32,067 nucleotides of DNA from Steroidobacter sp. (GCF_016790065.1 NZ_JAEUPY010000148.1:1-32067); one strand, 5' to 3'; shown: positions 1 to 10,118, counted from the stretch's first letter. A program made the numbers and translations. Notes: generated by a model from the letters alone, not told the origin.

Positions 1-1
1 C

Positions 2-220
2 TTCAGCGATACGCCGCTGAGCGAAGCGATCGTCGAAGCCAATCGCTATTCACGTGACAAAATCGTGCTGCGAGCTCCGCAGCTGCAGAGTGCGCGCATC
101 AGCGGCACGTTCGAAGCCGGTAAGAACGAATTGTTCGCGGAAGGCTTGCAAGCGTACTTCCGCGTCGACATCGAGCGCAGCACCGATGGCACGCTGGTGT
201 TGAGTGTGCCGAACGAATAG
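2..220 (+). CDS. FecR-type anti-sigma factor, C-terminal fragment (partial)
   Basis: An open frame runs from the window edge to a TAG at 218-220 and encodes the last 72 residues of a protein. The segment PLSEAIVEANRYSRDKIVL followed by ARISGTF is the C-terminal periplasmic domain of FecR regulators; the same pattern (LSEVATEFNRY, then ISGTF) occurs in the complete FecR encoded on the - strand at 18087-19109. In the family this domain contacts the STN domain of the partner receptor and passes the ligand signal to the inner membrane. The partner is very likely the receptor that follows. The sigma gene and the rest of FecR lie upstream of the window. Confidence 0.85.
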   Translation, partial: FSDTPLSEAIVEANRYSRDKIVLRAPQLQSARISGTFEAGKNELFAEGLQAYFRVDIERSTDGTLVLSVPNE

Positions 221-306
221 TTGTGAGGGGTGATCCTTTTCGGTTGTCAACATTGGCAGGGAGCTTTGAATCCTTGCAGGCCAATACACAACCAGAAGGG
301 CGCGCA

Positions 307-3300
307 ATGGGCAACGATCGATCGGCGACTGTTGATGTTTCATCTCGATGTCTGCGCACCGACGTGCGCCGGCTATTACACACCTGGCAGGTGCAAGCGG
401 CTGCAGTAATTGCGCTGGGTTGCGCGGTCCAGAGCGTAAGAGCCGAAGACAATCCGCAACGAAGCTACGAAATCGCACCTCAGTCGATTTCCACCGCGCT
501 CAAAGCTTTTGCGGCCCAGTCGGGCATGCAACTGATCTTCACCGAAAGCGACGTCGGTCAAACGCGCACCAGTGGCGTGAATGGAACGCTGTCGGCGCGC
601 GCTGCGCTGGCCGAGTTGCTGCGAGGAACGAATCTCGAATTCTCCTTTACGCGTAACAACATCGTGGTGGTGCGTAAGGTCGAGACAGCTGCGGTTTCCG
701 CTGGTGCGTCTCTTACGCAGCCGGCGGCGTCGGCTGATGCCATCCGTCTTGCGAGTCAACGCGTCGAGACCGCTGCTGATCCCGAATCTGCTTCGGCACC
801 AGGCTCGGAGCAGAAGGGCTCGATCAGCCGTGAAGAAGACATCGCCGAAGTGCTGGTGCTGCGCAAGCGGCCGTTCACCGATAAGAACGTCGACATCATC
901 CGTACCGAAAACGATGTGCAGCCGTACTACATTTTTCGCGCGGCTGATATTGAGCAATCGTCGGCCGTCAACGTCGAGGACTTTCTCAAGCGCAACCTAT
1001 CGATGAACACGACGGCGTCGGTCGCCAGTCGCACAGCGCCCAATACCAGCGGCAACGCGAGCTCCATCAATCTGCGTGGCCTCGGCGCGAATCAAACGTT
1101 GATTCTGATCAACGGCCGCCGGACTGCAGGCCCGAACGTCTTCGGCGTGCACGGTCAGCCGGACGTTAACGGCATTCCGCTGTCGGCAGTGGAGCGCATC
1201 GAAACTCTGCCTACGTCGGCGTCCGCCATCTATGGCGGTGCTGCGGTCGGCGGCATGGTGAACGTTGTGCTCAAGGATTCATTTGACGGCGGCGAAATGC
1301 GCGTGCGTTACGAGAACCCTTTCGACGCCAGTGCGCCACGACGCATGGTGTCGGGCACTTATGGTTTATCGCTCGAGGAAGGTCGCACGCAGCTGGTGGT
1401 GAGCGGGCAGTTGTCCGACTCGGATTATCTGCGACGCGAGGATCGCAACGATCTGGTTCAGGCTTACATGAATCGGGTTCGTCGTAACAATCCCTCCTTG
1501 CTCAGCACGAATACCTCGCCGTATCTGCTCGGCAGTACGCCGAACATCGTGTCCGCGACCGGCGCCAACCTGACACTCGACGACGGCACGCCGCTCAATT
1601 CACCCATCACTTACATTCCGGTGGGCTATGGGCCCGGCTCCGATCCGCGCTTGCTGGTCGCCAACGCCGGTCAGGTCAACACCACGCCGCCGCACACTGG
1701 CAATAACCTTTACGGCGATCTCGCGCCTTTGGGCTCGGCGCCTGAAGCGCAGTCGTTCATGTTCTCCGCGCGTAGAAAGATGACCGATTGGCTGGATGTA
1801 TTCGCGGAATATTTCTACGGCCGCAATCGAACCGAAGCGACCACGTCGCCCTTCAGCGATACGGTGGTCATTCCGGCCAACGCGCCCACGAATCCGTTCC
1901 AGCAGAACGTACGCATCAGCTTTCCGTCCGACTACGCCTTTCCGTACAAGACTGAGAGCTTGACGCGGCGTTTCGTGGCCGGCGTGGTCGCGAGTCTGCC
2001 GCATGAATGGAGCGCGGAGGCTGACTACACCTACAACCTTGCCGACTACAGTTATCGTTCCAGGAACTACAACAATCGCGGCCCGCTCACTACCGATCTG
2101 AACTCCGGCGCGCTCAATCTATTGCAAGACGTGGTCGGCAATCAGGTGGACTTGAGTCAGTACCTGGGCACTTTCGGTTTCTCGGGACCTTCCAAGCTCG
2201 AAGATTTCGCCATTCGTTTGGCGGGTCCATTGTGGAACATGCCGGCCGGTGCGCCTACGGTCGCTATTGGCATCGAGCGCCGTATCGACAGCGTGGATGA
2301 AGGCGACTTCCTGCGTGTGTTCGATAACTATCCGGCGAACAGCGAAACCCAGGTCTATCTGGATCAGAAGCAGACGATCGATAGTTTGTATCTGGAAACG
2401 TCCATTCCCTTCTTTTCCTCGCGCAATGCTTTGCCAGGTCTTGCGGATCTGGCCTTGCAGTTGGCGGGACGAATGGAGCGCTACGACGTGAGTTCCAACA
2501 CCGCGTTCCAATACACCTCGCCGGCATCCTTGGTTGCCACCAACGTGCCGGTCGTCCGTAACTCCACTGAGTACACGGAGACCAAAGGCATGGTGGGCTT
2601 GCGCTACAAGCCGGTGGACGATCTGATGCTGCGAGCAAGCTTCAGCACGGCGTTCCTGCCACCGACCTATGCGCAGTTGCTGCCGGGAACGTTGGCTGCT
2701 TCGAATCTGAATGTGATCGATCCATTGCGCGGTAATACCAACACCAGCGTGCGCAGCCGCTCGGGTGGTAATCCCAGTCTGCAGCCGCAGGAGTCGGAGA
2801 GCATCGATGTCGGCCTGATCTTCGAGCCTCACTGGGTGGACGGGCTGCGCCTGAGCGTGCAGTGGTATCGCATCAAGCTCGAGAACGTGTTCCTGACCAT
2901 CACCGGTCAGCAGATCGTGAATCTGGAATCGCTGTTCCCCGGACGAATCACTCGCGGCCCGGTGGCGCCTGGCGATCCGTACGGTGTCGGTGCGATCACT
3001 GAAGTCGACTCGACCTTGGTCAATGCGAATCGCGGTGAAACCGACGGCTACGATTTTGGCGTCAGCTATCGCAAACAGACGGATAACTGGGGCACGTTCA
3101 ACTTCTCCGCCCAAGCGACCTACATCGATCACTACAAAATCCAGAGCAGTCCGGTGGCGGGGTTGGAAGATATCGTGGGCCAGGTTGGCGGTCGCAACGC
3201 GCCGCTGCAGTTCCGTGGCAACGTCGGCATCTCGTGGGCGTTTCACAATTGGCTGACGGGATGGGATGTCACGCACTACGGCAGCTACCCGCAGGATCGC

Positions 3301-3573
3301 GCGGCCAATGGTGCATACATTCTGGCGCAGGGAGCGTACGAGATTCCTAACCAGACCTATCATGATTTTCTGCTGGCCTATTCCACGGACTCGCTCGCCC
3401 CGGGCGGCGGCTCTTGGTATGACTCGCTGCTGGCGGATACGACGGTGAGCTTGAACATCAAGAACGTGTTCGATGAGAAGCCGCCGTTCGATGCGCGCGT
3501 AACGTACTACACCAGTCCGTTCGGCGATCTGTTGCTACGTTCGTATCAGCTGTCGCTCGTCAAAAAATTCTAG
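307..3573 (+). CDS. STN-domain TonB-dependent outer-membrane receptor (1088 aa)
   Basis: Outer-membrane active-transport receptor with a signalling domain. From the ATG at 307, preceded by AGAAGGG, residues 25-46 form a signal peptide ending SVRA before EDN. Residues about 52-124 are an STN domain, a TonB-box-like stretch (IAEVLVLRK) lies at about 179-187, and the plug follows with NLRGLGANQTLILINGRR. The beta-barrel ends in KKF, a C-terminal Phe as in BAM substrates. An in-frame GTG at 223 would add 28 residues ahead of the signal peptide and is less likely. The plug type and large barrel resemble receptors for peptides or carbohydrates more than classical siderophore receptors. The gene follows a FecR tail and is 22 bp from three exported peptidases, suggesting a peptide ligand (inference). 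Confidence 0.9.
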   Translation: MGNDRSATVDVSSRCLRTDVRRLLHTWQVQAAAVIALGCAVQSVRAEDNPQRSYEIAPQSISTALKAFAAQSGMQLIFTESDVGQTRTSGVNGTLSARAALAELLRGTNLEFSFTRNNIVVVRKVETAAVSAGASLTQPAASADAIRLASQRVETAADPESASAPGSEQKGSISREEDIAEVLVLRKRPFTDKNVDIIRTENDVQPYYIFRAADIEQSSAVNVEDFLKRNLSMNTTASVASRTAPNTSGNASSINLRGLGANQTLILINGRRTAGPNVFGVHGQPDVNGIPLSAVERIETLPTSASAIYGGAAVGGMVNVVLKDSFDGGEMRVRYENPFDASAPRRMVSGTYGLSLEEGRTQLVVSGQLSDSDYLRREDRNDLVQAYMNRVRRNNPSLLSTNTSPYLLGSTPNIVSATGANLTLDDGTPLNSPITYIPVGYGPGSDPRLLVANAGQVNTTPPHTGNNLYGDLAPLGSAPEAQSFMFSARRKMTDWLDVFAEYFYGRNRTEATTSPFSDTVVIPANAPTNPFQQNVRISFPSDYAFPYKTESLTRRFVAGVVASLPHEWSAEADYTYNLADYSYRSRNYNNRGPLTTDLNSGALNLLQDVVGNQVDLSQYLGTFGFSGPSKLEDFAIRLAGPLWNMPAGAPTVAIGIERRIDSVDEGDFLRVFDNYPANSETQVYLDQKQTIDSLYLETSIPFFSSRNALPGLADLALQLAGRMERYDVSSNTAFQYTSPASLVATNVPVVRNSTEYTETKGMVGLRYKPVDDLMLRASFSTAFLPPTYAQLLPGTLAASNLNVIDPLRGNTNTSVRSRSGGNPSLQPQESESIDVGLIFEPHWVDGLRLSVQWYRIKLENVFLTITGQQIVNLESLFPGRITRGPVAPGDPYGVGAITEVDSTLVNANRGETDGYDFGVSYRKQTDNWGTFNFSAQATYIDHYKIQSSPVAGLEDIVGQVGGRNAPLQFRGNVGISWAFHNWLTGWDVTHYGSYPQDRAANGAYILAQGAYEIPNQTYHDFLLAYSTDSLAPGGGSWYDSLLADTTVSLNIKNVFDEKPPFDARVTYYTSPFGDLLLRSYQLSLVKKF

Positions 3574-3595
3574 TTTTCATCCGGGGGATTCCACT

Positions 3596-5695
3596 GTGCT
3601 GCGACGTGCGACGTTGCTCGGTACGCTATTGCTTGCGTCCGTGACTCATGCGGCGACTGACCTCGTCGCTCGTTACTTGGATAACTACCCGCAGCAGGGA
3701 GAGCTGCAAGCCGCCGAGGAGGCTCCGGTACTGACTTGGACCAGGGAATTGCGGGGTGTGCAGAGTGTGTGGGTCGCCGAGGGCGAGCGACTCACACCGC
3801 GCGTGTTGCTGAGTTATCCGGACGACGATGGACAATTGCTTGGAGGCTTGACGCTCGCGCCGAATGGAACGTGGCTGGCGTATGTGCGCGGCAGTTCATC
3901 GAACACGTCGGGCGAAGCCAATAATCCGCTGAATCTTGCCGACCCGCAGGAGCGTGCGTTGTGGGTCGTTGCCCTGAGCGACGGCAAACCGCAGCGAATT
4001 GCTGGCGGCGGCTCGACACCGGGCAATCTCGCGATCTCGCCGGATAGCAGCACGCTGGCCTTCTCGCGAGGTAGGGACGTGTGGTTGGCGAAGCCCGGTG
4101 CAGCCATTCAACCGATTCGTGCCTTCACTATTCGTGGTTCTATCGGCGGCCTTGCTTGGTCTCCCGATGGCCAACGCCTTGCGTTCGTCAACGGCCGTGG
4201 CGCCTTCAGCATGATCGGCGTGTTCGACGTTGCGACTCGGCAGATCCGCTTCTTAGCTCCGAGCATCGATAAAGACGCGTCGCCGGTGTGGTCGCCCGAT
4301 GGTCGCTGGCTGGCATTCACGCGATCGAGCGAGCCGGTGCAAAGCTATCGCTTCGATCAGAAAGCCGACGTAGTGCCTTGGTCCCTGATGATCGCGGACA
4401 CCAGCACGTGGCAGGTTGCGACTCGATGGACTGCTGACCGCGGGGCTGGCAGCGCTGCTTATTACAAGGCATTGCTTTGGTCGGGTAATGACGAGTTGGT
4501 TTTCCTGTGGGAGAAGACGGGCTGGTCGCACATCTATCGTCTCTCACGTACTGAGGGAGTTCCACGTGCAGTGACTTCGGGTGAGGGCGAGGTCGCGGCG
4601 GTCACGATCGCTCGTGACGGGCGCACGCTTTACTATCACGCGAACACCGAGCTGCGCGAACGTTACGACTTGTTTAGCGTTCCGGTCGCTGGTGGCAAGC
4701 CTAAAGAACTGTTGGCGGGCTATGGCGTCACGGCGTACTTCGCTCCGCCGGCGCTTCTAGATAACGGTGCGGTGGCGGTCGACGCGTACACGCCGCGCGA
4801 ACCGGGGCAGATCATGCTCATCGGTGCTCAAGGTAAGCCGCGAGCGCTGGTCGCGAATGCCACGCCGTCGGAATTTCCTGCGAAGGAGCTGCCCGAGCCG
4901 GAGATCGTCGAGGTTAAAGCGGCGGATGGTGTGGTGTCTCGCTCGCTGCTTTATCGGCCCAAGAAGGTGGGCTCAGGGAAAGTGCCGGCGTTGGTGTACG
5001 CGCACGGCGGCTCTCGCTCCATTCAAACGTTGCGGCCGAATCATCTGGCCGGCTTGGTCGAGTCGCTGGTGATGAGCGGCTACGCCGTGATCGTTCCCAA
5101 TTTCCGCAGCGGCCTCGGATATGGTCTCAAATTCAGAGAAGCGCAAGGCTATGGCGCGGCTGGCGGCACCGACCTTGCGGACATTGTCGCGGCAGGCGAG
5201 TACTTGCGAGCGTTGCCGGAAGTTGCAAGCGATCGCATTGGCATCTTTGGTTTGTCGTATGGCGGGTATCTGACCACGGCGGCGTTGGCGCGTGCGCCGA
5301 AGCTATTTGCAGCCGGCGTCAGCATCGTCGGCGTCACGGATTGGCAGATGGAGTTGGAGCTCGATGCCGGCGGTGCGCCGTTGCCGTTTCGTTTGACCAA
5401 GCGCCTGGAGTTGGAGGAGTTGGCTTACAAATCGTCTGCCATGGCTGATCTGTCTGGTTGGCGTGCGCCGATCTTGTTCATTGCTGGCGGGGACGATCAG
5501 GCGGGGTGGATCCAAGAAGCCTCCCAGTTGGGATATCTCCTGCGGGAACGACAGATTCCGGTGGAGTCTTGGGTCGAACCCAATGGCACGCACAGTCCAG
5601 CCACGCATGCGATGTTGCGTGCACGAGCAGACGCGGCTTTGGATTTCTTCGAGCGGCGCTTGAAGCAACCAAAGACGACGGTGACCACGCCGTGA
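3596..5695 (+). CDS. Exported S9 family (prolyl oligopeptidase-like) serine peptidase, copy 1
   Basis: Encodes 699 residues from a GTG preceded by CCGGGGGA. The N-terminus (LLGTLLLASVTHA) is a signal peptide, so the enzyme should act in the periplasm or outside. Residues about 50-400 hold PD40/WD-like propeller repeats (SPDSSTLAF, SPDGQRLAF, SPDGRWLAF). The C-terminal alpha/beta hydrolase has YAHGG at the oxyanion region, nucleophile S554 in GLSYGGY, and the acid and base are best placed at D634 (GGDDQ) and H666 (GTHSP). The S9 fold cleaves short peptides that fit through the propeller. It pairs with the next gene as a divergent tandem duplicate: both share a VPWS block and a WEKTGW block at the same relative sites. 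Its stop overlaps the next start (GTGA). Lasso-peptide isopeptidases belong to the same superfamily, but nothing here specifically points to one. Confidence 0.85.
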   Translation: MLRRATLLGTLLLASVTHAATDLVARYLDNYPQQGELQAAEEAPVLTWTRELRGVQSVWVAEGERLTPRVLLSYPDDDGQLLGGLTLAPNGTWLAYVRGSSSNTSGEANNPLNLADPQERALWVVALSDGKPQRIAGGGSTPGNLAISPDSSTLAFSRGRDVWLAKPGAAIQPIRAFTIRGSIGGLAWSPDGQRLAFVNGRGAFSMIGVFDVATRQIRFLAPSIDKDASPVWSPDGRWLAFTRSSEPVQSYRFDQKADVVPWSLMIADTSTWQVATRWTADRGAGSAAYYKALLWSGNDELVFLWEKTGWSHIYRLSRTEGVPRAVTSGEGEVAAVTIARDGRTLYYHANTELRERYDLFSVPVAGGKPKELLAGYGVTAYFAPPALLDNGAVAVDAYTPREPGQIMLIGAQGKPRALVANATPSEFPAKELPEPEIVEVKAADGVVSRSLLYRPKKVGSGKVPALVYAHGGSRSIQTLRPNHLAGLVESLVMSGYAVIVPNFRSGLGYGLKFREAQGYGAAGGTDLADIVAAGEYLRALPEVASDRIGIFGLSYGGYLTTAALARAPKLFAAGVSIVGVTDWQMELELDAGGAPLPFRLTKRLELEELAYKSSAMADLSGWRAPILFIAGGDDQAGWIQEASQLGYLLRERQIPVESWVEPNGTHSPATHAMLRARADAALDFFERRLKQPKTTVTTP

Positions 5696-7785
5696 GGGTC
5701 TCGCGTTGGCTCTGTGCTGCCGTCCTGATCGGTTCCGCCGCGACGGCAGCGGTGCCGCCGGAGCGATTCACTCTGCAGCAGTCCATCGATGCCTATGAGT
5801 CGGCCATCGGTGCTTGGGCCGACTACGCCACTGAAACTTTGACTTCGACTCAAGGCCGCTATGTTCTCTGGAACGAACGCAGCGAGTTGTGGGTCGCTCT
5901 GGCGCCTGAGTTCGAGCCGCGCCAGCTGACCAAGCATGGTGATGACGTTCGAATCGTCGACATGTTCGCGTTGCCCGACGGCGTCTCGGTGCTCTACGTC
6001 CGTGCGCGGCCAGGAGGCGAGCGAGAGCTTTGGCGAGCCAATACTGAGACTGGCCAGGCGACGCAGCTGGCGAGCGGCGCTGACGTACCGCGCTCTGCGC
6101 CGACGTTTGCGCCTGACAGCGAGTCGTTCGTGGTCAGCGAAAAAGGCACGATCATTCGTGCTCGGATCACGCCGAATGGGTTGCAGCGCTCACGGCTGCT
6201 GGCCATCGACGACGACCGGCACGCCAACTCCGTGTCCTTCAGTGAGTTTACTTTTTCAGCGGACGGTCAGCGGCTCGCGTTCGTGAGCCAGCGAAAAGCG
6301 GGACAAAGCTATGTCGGCGTTATCGACTTCAAGTCGGGGGAGGTCACTTATCTGGATCCTGCCATTCACCGCGACAGCAAGCCGTCCTGGTCACCCGACG
6401 GGCAAAAACTGGCGTTCATTCGCGTGCCCGGCAATTGGGTTCGTGAACATCGCTTCATCGACAAGACGGCGGCCGTGCCGTGGAGCATCGCAGTCTGGAA
6501 CGTCCGATCACGTCAACTTCGAACGGCATGGCGTGCGGATGCAGGGCGCGGTAGCTATGTGCCGCCGAAGTTGTTTCCACCGGTGTGGACTGCCGAGGGT
6601 CGCTTGGTCTTTGCGTGGGAGAAGACCGGCTGGCCATTGCTTTATTCCGTCTCTTCGAAAGGCGGTGTCGCTGCGTTGTTGACACCGGGCCAAGGAGAGA
6701 TCGGTCGGCCACGCGTGGATGCTGCGAATCAGACCATGGTGTTCGAGAGCAATCACTCAGATCTGGGCCGATCTCATCTGTGGCGCTTGTCGTTGACCGA
6801 TGGCCGGTTCGAGCAGCTCACCAAAGGCGATAGCGTCGAGCAACTGCCGGGCATGCTGTCTACCGGTGACATTGTTTACTTCGCCAGTGAGCGCGGCCGC
6901 ATGCCGCTACGCCGGGTCGTTCGGCGCCAGGACGGTAGTACTCGAGCACTGACGCCGTCTGCGGCGGTCGCCAAGGAACATCAATCAGTGTGGCGCGAGT
7001 TCGTCGACACGACCGTTTTCACTGTGACGGCTGGCGATGGAGTCACGAGCTATCACTTGAAGATGCAGCCTCGCGGGCCCGCGCCTCGCGAAGGGTTTCC
7101 CATCATCGTCATATGCAAGGGCGGACCAATCAGTCGGGTGCTTCCGGGCGATCGTTATGGCGACTACACGCCTTTCGCTCAGTACGCCGTGAGTCGTGGC
7201 TACGTGGTCGTGTTCATGAACTACCGGGGCAGCGCCGGGCTCGGGCTCGACTTTCGATATCCGGCTGAGCGCGGCGCCACAGGCGCCAGCGAGTTGTTGG
7301 ATCTGTCGGCGCTGGCTCGGCATTTGAAAGCTGATGCGCGTGTGAACGCTAACGCCATCGGCATCATGGGTTACTCCTACGGCGGACATCTGGTCGGCCT
7401 GGCGTTGGACAAGCTGCCGCAAGACTATCGAGCTGGCGTGCACATGAGCGGTATCGCCGACTGGATCGTCGAGCTGAAGAAAGACGGCGATGCCATACCG
7501 GAGTTCGTCGCGCTCTCGGAACGCTCGCTGGCCGACGACCTCGCCAAAGCATCGTCGCCGAGCCTGGAACACTGGCGAGCACCGATCCTGTTCACCATCG
7601 GCGACGCCGACACCTCCGGCCACGTGGAAGCGGTGATCGATCTCGGGCACCGGCTGCTGGCCAAGGGCGTCGATGCCGAATTTCAACTGATTCCCGGCGC
7701 CACGCACGGCGACTTGCGCTCGTTCCCGATGGCGCGCGTCTACGAGTTTTTCGAACGACACCTCCGAGCCGATACCACCGAATGA
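5692..7785 (+). CDS. Exported S9 family serine peptidase, copy 2
   Basis: I start this at GTG 5692, which overlaps the previous stop in GTGA and places a signal peptide (WLCAAVLIGSAATA) at the N-terminus; the open frame extends back to 5458, but only as overlap with the previous gene. The 697-residue product has a PD40-type propeller and a C-terminal alpha/beta hydrolase with S562 (GYSYGGH), D640 (GDADTSGHV) and H672 (GATHGD) as the likely triad. The usual HGGP before the nucleophile reads CKGGP, with Lys at 476. It shares VPWS and WEKTGW blocks with the preceding peptidase, consistent with tandem duplication. Expected role: periplasmic or surface peptide cleavage alongside its two neighbours. 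Substrate unknown. Confidence 0.85.
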   Translation: MRVSRWLCAAVLIGSAATAAVPPERFTLQQSIDAYESAIGAWADYATETLTSTQGRYVLWNERSELWVALAPEFEPRQLTKHGDDVRIVDMFALPDGVSVLYVRARPGGERELWRANTETGQATQLASGADVPRSAPTFAPDSESFVVSEKGTIIRARITPNGLQRSRLLAIDDDRHANSVSFSEFTFSADGQRLAFVSQRKAGQSYVGVIDFKSGEVTYLDPAIHRDSKPSWSPDGQKLAFIRVPGNWVREHRFIDKTAAVPWSIAVWNVRSRQLRTAWRADAGRGSYVPPKLFPPVWTAEGRLVFAWEKTGWPLLYSVSSKGGVAALLTPGQGEIGRPRVDAANQTMVFESNHSDLGRSHLWRLSLTDGRFEQLTKGDSVEQLPGMLSTGDIVYFASERGRMPLRRVVRRQDGSTRALTPSAAVAKEHQSVWREFVDTTVFTVTAGDGVTSYHLKMQPRGPAPREGFPIIVICKGGPISRVLPGDRYGDYTPFAQYAVSRGYVVVFMNYRGSAGLGLDFRYPAERGATGASELLDLSALARHLKADARVNANAIGIMGYSYGGHLVGLALDKLPQDYRAGVHMSGIADWIVELKKDGDAIPEFVALSERSLADDLAKASSPSLEHWRAPILFTIGDADTSGHVEAVIDLGHRLLAKGVDAEFQLIPGATHGDLRSFPMARVYEFFERHLRADTTE

Positions 7786-10118
7786 AGAATCGCATGACCT
7801 GCGCCGCGTTGGCGCTCGCTCTGTTGGCGGCAGCCGTTTCCAGCAGTGCGGACATGTTGGAGAACTACCGGCGCGCTGAGAGCTACCTCGCGTGGCATGC
7901 TCGCAAGCTGGTGCTGAACGAAAAGATAACGCCCACTTGGACCGGGCCCGACACCTTTTGGTATCGCAGTCAGACGGTCGATGGTCACATCTTTCAACGC
8001 GTCGATGCGCGTCGACAGTCGCAGGCGCCTGCTTTCGATCATGAACGCCTCGCCAGTGCGTTGTCGTCGCTGGTCGGGGTGCGCCTCGACCCGAAGCAGC
8101 TGCCGTTCGATCGGCTGAGCTGGTCAAAGGACGGCCGAACACTGCAGGTCGGCTATCAGGGCAAGGCGGCAGGATGCACGCTCGATACATATGTATGTTC
8201 GCCGGTGGACGGCAAGGCCTCGCCGCCCGTCAATCAGGTGCGATCTGCCGACGGCCGATGGCTGCTCGATCTTCGCGAATTCAATCTAATCTTGACGGAC
8301 GCCGCGAGCGGCACGGAGTTCGCGCTGACCGATGACGGTGTCGAGGACTACGGTTACGCCGATGGCTCGGAGCTGAAACGAACCACGATCAGCGACCGCT
8401 CGCGTGGACTGCCGTCACCGCCAGTGGTGCTGTTCTCGCCCGACTCGAAAAAGATCCTCACGTATCGGTTGGATATGCGCGAGGTTCGTCGCATGCATCT
8501 GTTGCAGGATGTGCCGGGAGGTGCGCCGGTACTGCACAGCTATCACTACGCCTTGGCTGGCGATGCGCATGTGCCGCGCGCTGAGTTGATGATTTTCGAT
8601 CTGGAAACTCGGCGTCGGATCGTTCTGGATGCTCCGGCTTTGCAGTTGCCCACGCCGCTGTCGCTAACAGAGTTTCCGATCCTGTGGAGTGCTGATAGCG
8701 CTTCGGTGTTCTTCAGCTCCGAAGAGCGCGGCAGTAAGCAGGTGGATCTGTACGCTGCTGACGCGACCACCGGGAAGAGTCGGGTGTTGCTCCAAGAGCG
8801 CAGCGCGACTTATCGAGACCGTGGGGCGGCGGCGATGATGCGTTTGGTCCCCGGGCGCAATGAGCTGATCTGGGTGTCCGAGAGCTCGGGCTGGAATCAT
8901 TTGTATCGCGTCGACATCGCGACCGGTGCCATCAAGAACGCCATCACGTCCGGCGATTGGCTGGTTCGTGAAATCGTGCACGTCGACGGGCGAGGTCAAT
9001 GGATTTACTTCCTCGGCGCTGGCCGAGAAGCCGGTCGCGATCCTTATTATCGCCACCTGTATCGGGTCAAACTCGACGGATCGCGCTTGCAGTTGCTGAC
9101 GCCAGAGGACGCCGATCATACGGTGCAGGCGTCGCGTGACGGCAAGTACTTCGTCGATACGTTCTCACGAGTCGACGCACCTCCTGTCACGACACTTCGT
9201 GCTGCCGACGGCGCTCAGGTAATGACGGTGGCGCGTGCCGATATCAGTGCACTGCTCGCGACGGGTTGGAAGTCTCCCGAGCGCTTTACAGTGAAAGCGC
9301 GAGATGGAGTCACCGATCTTTTCGGCGTCATCATCAAGCCGGTGGACTTCGATCCGAGCAAGCGCTATCCGGTCATCGACAGCATCTACCCGGGCCCGCA
9401 AATCACCCGCGTGCAAAAGAAATTCACTGCCGAGGGCGAGCGACAGGATCAGGCCATCGCGCAGCTCGGTTTCATCGTGGTGGCGGTGGATGGCATGGGC
9501 ACTCCGAATCGATCCAAAGCCTTCCACGACGTTTCCTACGCCAACATGGGCGATGCCGGTGGCTTGGAGGATCACATCAGTGCGCTTCGACAACTCGCAG
9601 CCCGTCATCCCTACATGGATGTCGAGCGCGTTGGTATCTACGGCGATTCCGGCGGCGGCTACGCGTCGGTGCGTGCGCTACTGAAGTATCCCGAGTTCTT
9701 CAAGGTTGGCGTGGCTGGCGTCGGTAACTACGACCAGCGCAGCTATCTCGCCGCGTGGGGCGAGCGTTTCCAGGGTTATCCGGTCGAGCAGGGCGCTTAC
9801 GAGAGTATTTCCAATCTGCCGCTCGCGCCACACTTGCAAGGCAAGTTGCTGCTGATGATGGCCACCATGGACGACAACGTTCACCCGACCAACACCCTGC
9901 AGATGATCGACGCGCTGGTGGCCGCCAACAAGGATTTCGACTTGGTGGTGCTGCCCAACCGCAGCCATGCGCTCAACGACGTGAGCAAGCCACAGCAGCC
10001 GTTCATCGGCGCGGACGGTTACTACACGCGGCGGCGTTGGGATTTCTTCGTCAAGCACCTGCTGGGGACGGAGCCGCCGCAGGAGTACCGGATATCCACG
10101 CCAGGGAGCAGGCAATGA
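7782..10118 (+). CDS. Exported dipeptidyl peptidase IV-like S9 peptidase
   Basis: Encodes 778 residues; its ATG overlaps the previous stop in ATGA. It begins with a signal peptide (CAALALALLAAAVSSSA). The N-terminal two-thirds matches the DPP IV-type propeller domain: YRRAESYL near the start and SGWNHLYRVD in the middle are typical. The catalytic domain has S623 in GDSGGGY, D698 in MDDNVHP and H729 in NRSHAL, in the order and spacing expected for S9. Enzymes of this group remove N-terminal dipeptides, commonly after Pro or Ala. It differs in subfamily from the two preceding peptidases, so the operon pairs two cleavage types. A 130-bp gap then precedes the next regulator gene. Confidence 0.88.
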   Translation: MKNRMTCAALALALLAAAVSSSADMLENYRRAESYLAWHARKLVLNEKITPTWTGPDTFWYRSQTVDGHIFQRVDARRQSQAPAFDHERLASALSSLVGVRLDPKQLPFDRLSWSKDGRTLQVGYQGKAAGCTLDTYVCSPVDGKASPPVNQVRSADGRWLLDLREFNLILTDAASGTEFALTDDGVEDYGYADGSELKRTTISDRSRGLPSPPVVLFSPDSKKILTYRLDMREVRRMHLLQDVPGGAPVLHSYHYALAGDAHVPRAELMIFDLETRRRIVLDAPALQLPTPLSLTEFPILWSADSASVFFSSEERGSKQVDLYAADATTGKSRVLLQERSATYRDRGAAAMMRLVPGRNELIWVSESSGWNHLYRVDIATGAIKNAITSGDWLVREIVHVDGRGQWIYFLGAGREAGRDPYYRHLYRVKLDGSRLQLLTPEDADHTVQASRDGKYFVDTFSRVDAPPVTTLRAADGAQVMTVARADISALLATGWKSPERFTVKARDGVTDLFGVIIKPVDFDPSKRYPVIDSIYPGPQITRVQKKFTAEGERQDQAIAQLGFIVVAVDGMGTPNRSKAFHDVSYANMGDAGGLEDHISALRQLAARHPYMDVERVGIYGDSGGGYASVRALLKYPEFFKVGVAGVGNYDQRSYLAAWGERFQGYPVEQGAYESISNLPLAPHLQGKLLLMMATMDDNVHPTNTLQMIDALVAANKDFDLVVLPNRSHALNDVSKPQQPFIGADGYYTRRRWDFFVKHLLGTEPPQEYRISTPGSRQ

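Noticed and set aside
2119-3363. Long antisense open frame (414 codons) opposite the first receptor
   Set aside because: It lies wholly opposite a clear receptor gene, has no recognisable motif or ribosome site, and is expected from GC-rich codon use.
5458-5691. Upstream extension of the second S9 gene in its open frame
   Set aside because: It overlaps the end of the previous peptidase and puts 78 unrelated residues ahead of an obvious signal peptide that starts at GTG 5692.
6985-8190. Long antisense open frame (401 codons) opposite two peptidase genes
   Set aside because: It crosses a gene boundary on the other strand and its translation is Arg-rich with no domain pattern.
1-10118. Lasso-peptide island (receptor, FecR and S9 isopeptidase resemble astexin-type loci)
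   Set aside because: No precursor peptide, leader-peptide protease or asparagine-synthetase-like cyclase is visible, and there are three S9 genes rather than one isopeptidase. A profile search with isopeptidase models, plus a look upstream of the window for the biosynthetic genes, would settle it.
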